A DNA stretch of 64,000 nt from Deinococcus aquiradiocola (GCF_014646915.1 NZ_BMOE01000007.1:123306-187305); one strand, 5' to 3'; shown: positions 25,324 to 34,100, counted from the stretch's first letter. Notes: generated from the letters alone by a model not told the origin. Numbers and translations: made by a program.

Positions 25324-26502
25324 TCACCGCACCGGGATGTTCTCGAACTCCAGACCGCCGAAGAACATGAACGGCACACGGCTCAGGCCCGCCGGAGCGG
25401 CGAAGAGGACGCTGATCGCTCCGCTCTGCTGCGCGGGCAGCGGGACCTTCACGCTGTACGGGCTGTTCTGACCGCCCGCCGTGAGGCTGCGCGCCCCGTA
25501 CCAGCGCCCGTCCGGCGCGAGGTACTGCGCGCCGTCACCATCGAAGTTCAGGTTGTACCCGGCATCGGTGCGGTTGGTGAGCGTCACGTCGCAGCGCAGG
25601 CCCCCGTCCACGACGCTGCACTTCTCGACCTTGCCGGCGTAGTCGCGGACCCGGTACCGGTCGACGAGGTCGCCGGGCGCGTTGAGCTGACGGGTGCCGG
25701 ACGTCTGCGTCACCGGCAGGTTCCGGAACACCGTGTTGTTCAGCTGCAGGTACGGAATGAAGGTGTCGGCGGCCGGCAGGTTGAAGGTCACCTCGCTCAG
25801 GACCGTACGGTGTGCCGGGACCGTGCTGCTGACGCCGTACCGTCCCTGTGTGCCGCCGAGCGTCACGCCGGACGCCCCGAAGACCAGGCCGCGGCGCGTG
25901 ACGAACGACGTCCCGTCACTGGAGGCACTCTGCACCCTGAGGTTCTCGTCGGTCTTGTTGGTGACGGCGAAGGCGCAGGTGACGTCCGCGTTCCCGCGCA
26001 CGCAGTCGAGGAGCGCCGTGCTGAGCTGCGTGCCGTCCGCCTGCAGGAGCGGCTGGCCGGGCGCGTTGACGGGCGGCTCGTCCGGCAGGTCCTGCGCGAG
26101 CGGCACGTCCCTGAAGACGGCGTCCCCGACCTGCAGGGTGCTGATGGTCCTGACGCCCTTGGTGACGTTGTAGTTCAGCTGACCGCGCACGCTGACGCCC
26201 ACCGGGATCACCTGCGTGACACCGTACCGGTCCTCGTACCCGCCGAAGATCACGCTCTTGGCGTTTACCACGCTGGTGTCCGGCAGCGTCACGGTGTCAC
26301 GCTCGGACGTCAGGTTCACCCGCAGCGGCACGGTGCCGGTGTTGGTGAGCACCACGTTGCAGCCGGAGTCCGTGCCGCTCGACGCCCGGAAGCACGTCTC
26401 CAGGGTGACGTTCAGGGCGCCCCAGGTACGCGTGCTCTGCGCGTGGGCGAGATCGGCGGCGGCGAGCAGGGCGGCGGTGAGCAGGGGGACGGACAGGCGC
26501 AT
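25324..26502 (-). CDS. secreted protein with repeated beta domains, unknown function
   Basis: The product has 392 residues. A signal peptide (LSVPLLTAALLAAADLAHAQ) is followed by three similar segments of about 120 residues. Each has a cysteine pair in a strand pattern (LETCFRASSGTDSGCNVVLT; ALLDCVRGNADVTCAFAVTN; VEKCSVVDGGLRCDVTLTNR), then a hydrophobic block (SVIFGGYEDRYGVTQVIPVG; LVFGASGVTLGGTQGRYGVS). The paired cysteines suggest one disulfide per repeat. The ATG at 26502 has GGAGG upstream. It reads toward the 24111 gene, 133 bp apart. No enzyme motif is visible. Confidence 0.72.
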   Translation of the reverse strand: MRLSVPLLTAALLAAADLAHAQSTRTWGALNVTLETCFRASSGTDSGCNVVLTNTGTVPLRVNLTSERDTVTLPDTSVVNAKSVIFGGYEDRYGVTQVIPVGVSVRGQLNYNVTKGVRTISTLQVGDAVFRDVPLAQDLPDEPPVNAPGQPLLQADGTQLSTALLDCVRGNADVTCAFAVTNKTDENLRVQSASSDGTSFVTRRGLVFGASGVTLGGTQGRYGVSSTVPAHRTVLSEVTFNLPAADTFIPYLQLNNTVFRNLPVTQTSGTRQLNAPGDLVDRYRVRDYAGKVEKCSVVDGGLRCDVTLTNRTDAGYNLNFDGDGAQYLAPDGRWYGARSLTAGGQNSPYSVKVPLPAQQSGAISVLFAAPAGLSRVPFMFFGGLEFENIPVR

Positions 26503-26841
26503 GAAGTTCCTCCGGGGATGCAGGGAGCGGAGAGCCGCGTGGCGACTCCTGGGACGTGGGACCAGCACCGCTCAGGGTAGACACGCCACCCGCGACATCG
26601 GCACAGGAAGCGAGTCCACCAGCCGCGCCGTTCTCCCACGGTCTCCACCCGAACCCCGCGAGGCCAGCCGAGCGGAACGCGAAGCCGCCGCCCGGCCGCC
26701 AGCACCGACACGTCCGGCCCAGGGCCACGAAAGCAGGCAAACGACCGCCCCCGCAGCCCTCTGCCCGTCATGGCCCCCGATCCGCCCGGAAGGGAATGCC
26801 GGGGATGCCGGGGGCAGCACTGGCACCCCACCGGACTCGGA
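26503..26841. other. intergenic stretch, no gene recognised
   Basis: No convincing reading frame. It holds the promoter side of the secreted-protein gene and the 3' side of the CARF-HEPN gene. A short tandem GCCGGGGATGCCGGGG occurs near 26799. Confidence 0.4.
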
Positions 26842-28158
26842 TCAGACCTCGATGCCCAGCAACGCCGCCACCTCACCGAGCTGCCGGATCCGCGACGACC
26901 CCGGCGTCAGCAACGCCGACCGCCGACTCTCGTCCCGCACCCGCGCCGTCCGACTGCTGCTGACCCTCACCCCATGATGCGCCAGGTCATTCCGGTGCTC
27001 CGACAGCGTCTTCCACAACCCCAGAAACTCCACGGGCGGCACCGTGAACGCCGCCGGACCGGACCGGACCTCCTCCGCACTCACCCCGTGATGCGAGGCG
27101 ACATCCCGGTCCCTGGAAATCCCCGCCCACACCTCCAGAAACCCCTCCGGCGGCCGGACGAACGCCACCGGCACCTCATCCCCCGCCGCCCTCGGCTCAC
27201 GCTCCGCCCGCTCCAGCGACGACAGGAACCGCGACGCGCTCTCCTGCGTCCCGACACCCAGATCGATGTCGCCCGTACTGAACCAGATGAACGCCTGCAG
27301 CATCCACTCCCGCGCCAGCGACACCGCCTGCACGTAATGGTCCCGCTCCGCGTACCACATCACCCGGCGGTACAGGCCCTGCAGCACCTCCAGCCCGCCC
27401 GCCGAACGCTCCACCGCCAACGGCGCCACCGTCCGCTCTACCTGCTCCACCACCAGCCGGAACGGACGCTGATGCGGCCGCACCTCCTGCCGCTGCACCT
27501 CCCGCAACGCCTCCAGCACGTCCGTCGCCGCCCCACCGATGTCCACGTGCCGGTTGTACGACAACGCCTCCGACAGCAGCTTCATGTGCCGCGCCGCCGC
27601 GTTCAACGGCGAACGCACGTCCATCATCAACTGCGTGAGCTTCCGCGCGTCCCCCGTCTCCCCGAACCGCCCCGCCGCCTCCGCCCAGTCGAGCAGCCGC
27701 ACGAACGGCGTCAGATCGAACGCCGGCGTCGCCTCCCCCGCCGACCGATCCGCCAGAAACGCACCGTACAGCACGTGCCGCACCTGCACCGCCCGCGCCG
27801 CCCGCAGGTACGCCAGCGTCAGCACGCCCACCAGCGGCATCGAACGGAACCCGTGCGTCACGTCGAACACGACGCGCTCCCCCTCCGGCACCGTCTCACT
27901 GATGATCTGAAACAGGTCCCAGTTCTCCTCGTCCGTCTCCCCGTTCGGGATCTCCACCAGCCTCGCGTTCGGCAACGCCTCCCGCAGCACTCCCGCATTG
28001 CGCTCACGCGCCTTCGGGGAACACAGCACCACGACCTCCTCCTCAGGGAACCATGCCGACACCGCCGCCACGAACAACGGCGTCGTGACCGCAGGATGAT
28101 CCCCCCAACGGTACGACGTACTCAAATAACTCCCGGCACCCAGAAACGAAAGAATCAA
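26842..28158 (-). CDS. CARF-HEPN ribonuclease, TM1812/DxTHG family (Csx1 group)
   Basis: The product has 438 residues. The N-terminal CARF domain starts ILSFLGAGSYLSTSYRW and holds the family motif FDVTHGFRS (D-x-T-H-G at 99-103). The C-terminal HEPN domain has RNDLAH (389-394), the RxxxxH catalytic motif. A second copy, RDVASH (351-356), lies 38 residues earlier in a visibly duplicated segment. The protein would be switched on by cyclic oligoadenylate from Cmr2 and degrade RNA. The start is TTG 28158 with AAGGAGGG upstream; longer in-frame sequence runs into array 2. It lies 154 bp beyond the old end of array 2, on the same strand. Confidence 0.88.
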   Translation of the reverse strand: MILSFLGAGSYLSTSYRWGDHPAVTTPLFVAAVSAWFPEEEVVVLCSPKARERNAGVLREALPNARLVEIPNGETDEENWDLFQIISETVPEGERVVFDVTHGFRSMPLVGVLTLAYLRAARAVQVRHVLYGAFLADRSAGEATPAFDLTPFVRLLDWAEAAGRFGETGDARKLTQLMMDVRSPLNAAARHMKLLSEALSYNRHVDIGGAATDVLEALREVQRQEVRPHQRPFRLVVEQVERTVAPLAVERSAGGLEVLQGLYRRVMWYAERDHYVQAVSLAREWMLQAFIWFSTGDIDLGVGTQESASRFLSSLERAEREPRAAGDEVPVAFVRPPEGFLEVWAGISRDRDVASHHGVSAEEVRSGPAAFTVPPVEFLGLWKTLSEHRNDLAHHGVRVSSSRTARVRDESRRSALLTPGSSRIRQLGEVAALLGIEV

Positions 28159-28311
28159 CGCACTCCCTCCTTGGACCCGCCTGCGGTCCACCTGTAGGTG
28201 AACACCCGCCGCACCACGAACGGTCAGCACCGCATTCTGTCCCGGCAGACGCCCTCCGCGCGCCACACCTGCACCATCACGGGCGGGGAAGGCCTCACCA
28301 GGACCCGGCCA

Positions 28312-29561
28312 CAGGGAGATGACCTGTGACCACTCGACACCCACGGCAGCGACCTGCCGATCGTTTCAGTCCCTTAGCAGGGGGATGGCCTGTGACCAGC
28401 TCACCCACATGCTCGCCCAGCTTCAGGAAGTTTCAGTCCCTTAGCAGGGAGATGGCCTGTGACGCCGTAAAAGAATACGACGCCTCCAGACACTTTGTTT
28501 CAGTTCCTTAGCAGGGAGATGGCCTGTGACGAATCAGCGTCATTACAACGATCAGAACCCGAAGTTTCAGTCCCTTAGCAGGGAGATGGCCTGTGACCCC
28601 CGCACCCGCTGCGGCACAGGAGAGACAACCCTATGTTTCAGTCCCTTAGCAGGGAGATGGCCTGTGACTGCTGTACAACTTCCACGAAGAGCAGAAGTAA
28701 CCGTTTCAGTCCCTTAGCAGGGAGATGGCCTGTGACACTGGAGGCCCTTCGGCGGGTGAACGCGCAGATGTTTCAGTCCCTTAGCAGGGAGATGGCCTGT
28801 GACTCGCTCACGTGCGCCGTAAGCGCGTGGAGATGGCAAACCCCAAACGTTTCAGTCCCTTAGCAGGGAGATGGCCTGTGACCGAGTCACTCGATACCTT
28901 CCTCGCACTCGAGTGGTTTCAGTCCCTTAGCAGGGAGATGGCCTGTGACCTCATGGGACAGCCTGACAGGTACACCTTTGAGTTTCAGTCCCTTAGCAGG
29001 GAGATGGCCTGTGACTTCGACCAGCTGGAGGCCGTGCGCCTCCAGGTCGTGTTTCAGTCCCTTAGCAGGGAGATGGCCTGTGACATCCTCCAGATGATCG
29101 AACAAACTTCCACCGCCCGTTTCAGTCCCTTAGCAGGGAGATGGCCTGTGACAAGTCGACGCGCAGCGGTACACCGTCTCGCTCGGTTTCAGTCCCTTAG
29201 CAGGGAGATGGCCTGTGACCCGGACAGCGAGAGCTGTACTGGGAGATCCAGCGGTTTCAGTCCCTTAGTAGGGAGATGGCCTGTGACGACGCTCGCCCTG
29301 ACCGTGCAGGGCCTGATCCTCGGGTTTCAGTCCCTTAGCAGGGAGATGGCCTGTGACCCAGTTACAGCGTGCGACTGGCGCGCACCTCGAGTTTCAGTCC
29401 CTTAGCAGGGAGATGGCCTGTGACGCCCGGAACCGGATGCTCAGCGGCAACCTCATCCGGTTTCAGTCCCTTAGCAGGGAGATGGCCTGTGACCGCCGCG
29501 CTGGTGGACGACCGCACGGTCCGGTCTGTTTCAGTCCCTTAGCAGGGAGATGGCCTGTGAC
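28312..29561 (-). CRISPR. CRISPR array 2 (18 full repeats plus one partial), minus strand
   Basis: The repeat is the same as in array 1. Full copies lie from 28363-28396 to 29528-29561. At the 28312 end is a 19-bp truncated, mutated copy (28312-28330, GACCTG for GGCCTG). Other changes are at 28363 (GGGGG), 28497 (AGTTCC) and 29254 (TTAGTAGG). Spacers are 32-37 bp except one of 45 bp at 28804-28848. Decay gathers at the 28312 end, so the leader and new spacers are at the 29562 end, next to cas1. Confidence 0.98.
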
Positions 29562-29886
29562 GGACCCTCTGGAAACTGTCATGCTGCACGCTCGTCCTGA
29601 CCCCCTCTCATCACATTGCATACCCAGTATGCACCGATGTCGCGGCTCAGGACCTCGAACACCCTCACTCTACCCTGTTTTTCCCGCGCTGGGACGGCAT
29701 GCACGATGATCGCCCACCCCACGCCTCCCGCTCACCTGCCCTGCACGCCCTCCAGGTCAGCCCGCAGGCCTCGTTTTGCACCCGGTGCAGGAATCGTATG
29801 CACGTCGTCGTGCACCACCCGTGGTCCCGGACGAACTCCTTCCAGCCGCAACCGCACCACACGCCCCGGGTCGCACGACGATCCCG
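29562..29886 (-). promoter_or_regulatory. CRISPR leader 2, between cas1 and array 2
   Basis: The segment joins the cas1 stop (29887-29889) to the first repeat of array 2. It matches leaders 1 and 3. It contains the palindrome GCATACCCAGTATGC (29617-29631), with the TGCACCCGGTGCA palindrome and TGCACG/CGTGCA arms farther out. A TAGAGT hexamer preceded by an A-run (CGGGAAAAACAGGGTAGAGTG in the array sense) is a weak candidate -10 element. Cas1 and the array would be collinear. Confidence 0.8.
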
Positions 29887-30870
29887 TCACCGCAGCAGGT
29901 CCGGCGTGTACACGCGTCCGGCACGGACGGCTTCGGCGTACCGGCGCACGTTGCGGGTCAGCAGGTCGCGGTACGTGGGGCCGGTCCGGCCGACGGGGGC
30001 GCTCAGGCGGGCATTCAGTTCGGTCAGGAAGCGCCGGCGTCCGTCGGCGTTCAGGCGGACGCCTTCGCTGGACGCCTCGAAGTGGCTGGTGTTCAGCAGG
30101 TGGCGGTTGATGCAGGCGAGGACCGTCCGGTCCACGAGGGCCGCACGGTGCGGTTCCATCAGGTCGAGGGCCAACACGGGCCTGCGGCCGTGCGGGGCGT
30201 GCAGGACCGCGAAGCCCGGATGCAGGCCCACGCGTTGAATGTCGCTGAGGACAGCGGCGTGCAGGACGCTGTACCCGAAGGACAGCAGGGCATTGACCGG
30301 GTCGGGCGGGGGGCGGCGGGCCCGGCCGTGGAAGCCCCACGCTGCGGGGAGGGTGGCGGCGAGCGCCGCGAAGTACGTGGCGGCCGCCGTGCCTTCCAGG
30401 CCCAGCAGGGTGGGCGGGGCCAGCGGGTCCGGGGTGTCCAGGGCGCTCAGGGTGTCGGTGTGCGCCTGGACGGCGTGGGCCAGGGCGGGGTGCGGCTGCC
30501 GGGTCTGCCAGCGCCTCAGGACGGCGCGGGTGTTGTGCAGTTTGGCGTGCAGCACGGCGCGCGCCTGCGGCCACTGCAGGTCCGGACGTTCGGCGTTCAC
30601 CTGCGCGCGCAGGAGGCCCGCGTGCCCCTCCAGTCCGGCGTGCAGGCTCCCGAGGTGGCGGCCGCCCATCGTGAGGTAGTGCAGGGCGGCCCCGCGGGAC
30701 AGCAGATCGCGCAGCGCGGGCGTGGTGACGCTCACCCCGCCGAACAGCAGGACTTCCTCAACCAGGTCGGCCGGGAAGCGTGCGAGTTCCTCGCCGTGCA
30801 GCGTCAGGCGGAGCGTGCCGCCCAGCACGCCGAGCACCGTACCCTGGCGTTGCATGAGGACGGTCTTCAC
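29887..30870 (-). CDS. cas1: Cas1 integrase
   Basis: The product has 327 residues. The N-terminal beta domain reads VKTVLMQRQGTVLGVLGGTL and ADLVEEVLLFGGVSVTT. The C-terminal helical domain has LLGLEGTAAATYFAALA (metal-binding Glu), LHPGFAVLHAPHGRRP (His) and ALDLMEPHRAALVDR (acidic cluster), the expected active-site set. The start is GTG 30870, overlapping the RT stop by four bases (GTGA); this start aligns with the usual Cas1 beginning (MKTL...). ATG 30855 would remove that strand. It would integrate spacers at the leader end of the arrays with Cas2 and the RT. Confidence 0.95.
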   Translation of the reverse strand: MKTVLMQRQGTVLGVLGGTLRLTLHGEELARFPADLVEEVLLFGGVSVTTPALRDLLSRGAALHYLTMGGRHLGSLHAGLEGHAGLLRAQVNAERPDLQWPQARAVLHAKLHNTRAVLRRWQTRQPHPALAHAVQAHTDTLSALDTPDPLAPPTLLGLEGTAAATYFAALAATLPAAWGFHGRARRPPPDPVNALLSFGYSVLHAAVLSDIQRVGLHPGFAVLHAPHGRRPVLALDLMEPHRAALVDRTVLACINRHLLNTSHFEASSEGVRLNADGRRRFLTELNARLSAPVGRTGPTYRDLLTRNVRRYAEAVRAGRVYTPDLLR

Positions 30871-32552
30871 GGCCTGCGCCAGGGAACGTACGTCCGGCCT
30901 TCCAGGGACGCGCGGGCGAGCGTGAACGCTTCCCGGTGCAGCAGGACGCGCGCGGTGAGCGGACCGCCGAGCGAGGCGTCGAGTCGGCGTGTGAAGGCGA
31001 GCGGAACGGGCCACCCGGAGGATGTCAGGTCGCCCAGGTGCGCGTCCAGGGTCCTTGGTGCGAGCAGGTCCGCCAGGGCAGGCGCGAGCGCCACGCTGAC
31101 GGGGCGGCTCAGGCCCGCGCCTGCCAGCGCGTCCTGCGCTTCCTGCACGAGCAGTTGCAGCGCGGCCTGCCGGACGCCGGGCGCGTGCGGGCCCCACACG
31201 GTGCGGTGCGCGGCCTGCACGGCGATCAGGGTGGAACCGGCGTTCACTGCCCCGGCCTGTTCGCGCGCAGCGACCTGCGCGGCCGCCCGGTACGCCGGGT
31301 GCGCGAGGGCCGACGTGACGTGCGCGAGTTCCTGCAGGGCCGCACGCGTCAGGGCCGGCAGGGGCGTGGGGGCAGGCCGTGCGGCAGAGCGGGACGCGGC
31401 GGGCCGGACCGTGTACTGCCCGGGTGCGGGCGTCACGGAGCGGCCGACCACGCCGGGGCTGAAACGGGCGAGGCGGGAGCGCAGGTGCGGGTACGTCTCC
31501 GCGAGCCACGTGTCGAGCGCCCGGTGGTCCTCGTGGACGCTGCCGAGCCGGAAGTACGCCTGCCAGCCCCGGATGAGGTCGTTCACGGCACGCAGGCGCG
31601 CGTCGTCCACCGGGACCGCGACGTCCACCCCGAGCGTGCCCTGCACCTGCGCACGGAAGTCGTCGAGGCGACGCGGCGCGATCCGGACGTCTCCCGCACG
31701 GAACTGGAACCCCAGGAACTCGTACCCCTCCTGCACCGAAACGATCCGGGTCTTGCCGGCGTTCAGGCGCAGGTCAAGCTGCGCGAGCGCCTGCGCGGCC
31801 ACGCCTGCCAGCTGCCCCGCCTCGGCGGGGGTGCCGCTCGCGATCACGAAGTCGTCCGCGTACCGGACGAGCGTGCCGCCAGCGACCGTGACTGCCGCAT
31901 CGAAGGGCCGCAGGTACCAGTTCGCGAGGAGCGGGGCGAGCAGGCTGCCCTGTGGGACGCCCCGCTCGGTCCTGACCGTCAGGCCCCGCTCGACGACCGG
32001 GCGGGACAGCAGGGCGCGCAGGAGGGTGAGGAGCGGCGCGTCCAGCACGGCCGACATCGCCGTGAGGAGCCCGTCATGCGGGATCGAGTCGAAGCACTGC
32101 TCCACGTCTCCACGCACAGCCCACGGTTGCCGCTGCCCGGACTGCAGGATCGCCTGCACGGCCTGGAGGGCCCCGTGACCCGGCCGGTACGCGTACGCGG
32201 TCGGGGGGAGCTGCGCTTCCAGCGTGCCGCGCAGGCCCGACAGGACCGCACCTTCCACCACCCGGTCCGCGACGGACAGGGCCACCACCCCCCGCGGCGG
32301 GCCGTGCTCGCGCGGCACCCACACGCGCCACGCGGCCCGCGGGCGGTACCGGCCCGAGTGCACGTCCAGCAGCAGGCGCTGCAGCCGCGTCTCGGCGTCG
32401 ATGGACCACAACTGCACCGTCTCCCCGTCCGGCCCCGGCCTGGGAGCCCGGGCCGCGGTCGCCTGCCACGCCACCCGAAGGTGGTGCAGCGTCACGGCCC
32501 GGTCCAGGGTCAGGAGGGCCACGGGTGGACGGTCGGGAGGCACGTTCGTCAT
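30867..32552 (-). CDS. CRISPR-associated reverse transcriptase, group II intron type
   Basis: The product has 561 residues. RT motifs in order are VRGDVEQCFDSIPHD (about 146-160), RGVPQGSLLAPLLANWYL (197-214), the catalytic RYADDFVIAS with YADD at 231-234, and LRLNAGKTRIVSVQEGYEFL with FLGFQF (about 262-291). A maturase-type thumb follows (LRAVNDLIRGWQAYFRLG). After about residue 375 there is a further region of about 185 residues that RTs of this size do not need. RT genes next to cas1 in type III systems are known to allow spacer capture from RNA. It is separate from, but coupled to, cas1. No HNH endonuclease domain is visible. Start ATG 32552; no clear ribosome-binding site. Confidence 0.93.
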   Translation of the reverse strand: MTNVPPDRPPVALLTLDRAVTLHHLRVAWQATAARAPRPGPDGETVQLWSIDAETRLQRLLLDVHSGRYRPRAAWRVWVPREHGPPRGVVALSVADRVVEGAVLSGLRGTLEAQLPPTAYAYRPGHGALQAVQAILQSGQRQPWAVRGDVEQCFDSIPHDGLLTAMSAVLDAPLLTLLRALLSRPVVERGLTVRTERGVPQGSLLAPLLANWYLRPFDAAVTVAGGTLVRYADDFVIASGTPAEAGQLAGVAAQALAQLDLRLNAGKTRIVSVQEGYEFLGFQFRAGDVRIAPRRLDDFRAQVQGTLGVDVAVPVDDARLRAVNDLIRGWQAYFRLGSVHEDHRALDTWLAETYPHLRSRLARFSPGVVGRSVTPAPGQYTVRPAASRSAARPAPTPLPALTRAALQELAHVTSALAHPAYRAAAQVAAREQAGAVNAGSTLIAVQAAHRTVWGPHAPGVRQAALQLLVQEAQDALAGAGLSRPVSVALAPALADLLAPRTLDAHLGDLTSSGWPVPLAFTRRLDASLGGPLTARVLLHREAFTLARASLEGRTYVPWRRP

Positions 32553-32579
32553 ACCGGTAGGCGGCCCACCACCCGAAAA

Positions 32580-32598
32580 CGAACCGGCGGCCGGTTCG
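32580..32598. repeat. 19-bp near-palindrome between divergent genes
   Basis: Arms CGAACCGGC and GCCGGTTCG flank one central base. It lies in the 74-bp gap between the RT start and the divergent membrane-protein gene. A wider pair, CCGGTAGG (about 32554) and CCTACCGG (about 32617), brackets it. It is a candidate operator shared by both directions. Confidence 0.45.
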
Positions 32599-32626
32599 TT
32601 CTGGACGGGCCGCTCACCTACCGGGC

Positions 32627-33217
32627 ATGAGTGACCCCCAGCATCCCGGACCCGTGACCCGTCCGACCGTCCCTGCGGCCCTCGCGTTCGGCCTCGTGTC
32701 GCTGGCCTTCACGGCCCTCGGCACGCCCGGCCCGTTCAGCTGGCCCCTGGCCGTCACGTGCGGGATGGGCGCGGGCGTCGCCGCCCTGCACACGGCCTTC
32801 CTCGCGGGTCGGCAGGCCGTGGCAGGCCGGGCCTCACGCCCCGCGCAGCACACGCCCCCGCCCGCAGGGGCCGCACCTGCCGCGTCCCGTCCCGCCGACC
32901 CGCCTGTGAATCCCGTCCCGGTCCCGTCACCCACGCCGCGCCCACCCGAGGCCAGCATGCCCGCCTCCCCGTGGCCGACCCTGGCCCTGCCGCACGGGTG
33001 GACCACCGAACCGCGCGGCCCGGCCCTGCACGTGACCCGCGACGACCGTCGCCGATTCGTGATCGCCACGCACCCCGCCGCCCTCACGGGCCTGCAGGCC
33101 GGCACCACCCCGGTCCTCTGGACGCCCGGCCCGCCCGCCCCACCCACCCGGCAGGGCCAGGCGTGGCAGGTGAGCGGCCCGCCCGACACCCTCACCGCCC
33201 TGCTGGAGGTCCTGTGA
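32627..33217 (+). CDS. small membrane protein, unknown function
   Basis: The product has 196 residues. Two membrane segments (PAALAFGLVSLAFTALG and VTCGMGAGVAALHTAFLAG) lie in the first 65 residues. A proline/alanine-rich linker follows (about 70-115). A soluble C-terminal part starts with LALPHGWTTEPRGPALHVTR and ends LTALLEVL. It is divergent from RT and its stop overlaps the next start (TGATG), so the two membrane genes form an operon. Membrane proteins are frequent partners of type III systems, but I do not recognise this family, and a CRISPR role is only suggested by position. Confidence 0.6.
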   Translation: MSDPQHPGPVTRPTVPAALAFGLVSLAFTALGTPGPFSWPLAVTCGMGAGVAALHTAFLAGRQAVAGRASRPAQHTPPPAGAAPAASRPADPPVNPVPVPSPTPRPPEASMPASPWPTLALPHGWTTEPRGPALHVTRDDRRRFVIATHPAALTGLQAGTTPVLWTPGPPAPPTRQGQAWQVSGPPDTLTALLEVL

Positions 33218-33930
33218 TGCTGCCCGTCCTGCTCGCCTGTGCGACCCTCCTGAGCCTCGGGGCGGCCCTCCTCCTGACGGACCGACCACGGGCCGCCGCC
33301 GCCACCTGGGCCGCCGGTGCGGGCGTCACCTGCTGGCTCACGCCCGCGTACCTCGCGTGGCACACCCGGCATCCCGCCGGACCGATCGGCACGTTCCTGG
33401 TCGCCCACGGTCTCAGCACCGCACTCCTGACGGCCGCCGTCCTCCTGATCGCCGCTGGCGTCTGGACGCTCAGTCACGCGACGGCCTGCATCACCCTCCC
33501 GCCCTCGCCGGTCAGGCCCGCACTGCAGTTCGTGTCCCAGAGCGGCGTGCTGCTCCTCCCGGTCGCCGCGTGCCTGCACGACCCGCGCGCCCTGCCCGCC
33601 TGCTTCGTGCTGTGGAGCGCCGGCCTTGCCGCCAGTCTGTACTTCGCCGTGCTGTACCGTCACTTCCCGTTCCGCACCCCGGCCGTGCCCAGCCTGCAGG
33701 AACGGCGTGCCATTGCGGCGGCCCTGCTTTGGCTCGCCTTCCTCGGCGTCCCGGCACAGCTCTGGCCGACACCCACCATTCCGTCGTGCGACCTGGGGCG
33801 TGTGGTGCGGTTGCGGCTGGAAGGAGTTCGTCCGGGACCACGGGTGATGCACGACGACGTGCATACGATTCCTGCACCGGGTGCAAAACGAGGCCTGCGG
33901 GCTGACCTGGAGGGCGTGCAGGGCAGGTGA
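33217..33930 (+). CDS. multi-spanning membrane protein with a leader-encoded 3' end
   Basis: The frame gives 237 residues. The first about 188 are clearly a membrane protein with five to six hydrophobic segments (LPVLLACATLLSLGAALLL, FLVAHGLSTALLTAAVLLIA, IAAALLWLAFLGVPAQLW). From about 33782 the DNA is CRISPR leader 3, so the last 50 residues (CDLGRVVRLRLEGVRPG...) are read from leader sequence also found beside arrays 1 and 2. The original 3' end was therefore probably cut off or replaced when the leader-array unit arrived. The start is ATG 33217, overlapping the previous stop by one base. Family unknown. Confidence 0.55.
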   Translation: MLPVLLACATLLSLGAALLLTDRPRAAAATWAAGAGVTCWLTPAYLAWHTRHPAGPIGTFLVAHGLSTALLTAAVLLIAAGVWTLSHATACITLPPSPVRPALQFVSQSGVLLLPVAACLHDPRALPACFVLWSAGLAASLYFAVLYRHFPFRTPAVPSLQERRAIAAALLWLAFLGVPAQLWPTPTIPSCDLGRVVRLRLEGVRPGPRVMHDDVHTIPAPGAKRGLRADLEGVQGR

Positions 33931-34100
33931 GCGGGAGGCGTGGGGTGGGCGATCATCGTGCATGCCGTCCCAGCGCGGGAAAAACAGGGTAGAGTGAGGG
34001 TGTTCGAGGTCCTGAACCGCGACATCGGTGCATACTGGGTATGCAGTGTGATGAGAGGGAGTCAGGAAGAGCGTGCAGCATGACAGTTTCCAGCGGGTCC
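33782..34100 (+). promoter_or_regulatory. CRISPR leader 3
   Basis: This is a 319-bp copy of the leader, in the opposite orientation to leaders 1 and 2, running into array 3. It keeps the palindrome GCATACTGGGTATGC (34031-34045) and the TGCACCGGGTGCA and TGCACG/CGTGCA arms. Similarity to leaders 1 and 2 begins at CGTCGTGCGACC; the cas1 end and about 10 bp found outside that point in the other copies are missing. Point changes include a GTGATGC for GTGGTGC. Confidence 0.82.

Noticed and set aside
29887..31509. Extending cas1 upstream to give a 540-residue protein, possibly an RT-Cas1 fusion
   Set aside because: The added part lies out of frame within the RT gene and has Arg/Pro-rich shadow composition. 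The GTGA overlap shows two separate proteins.
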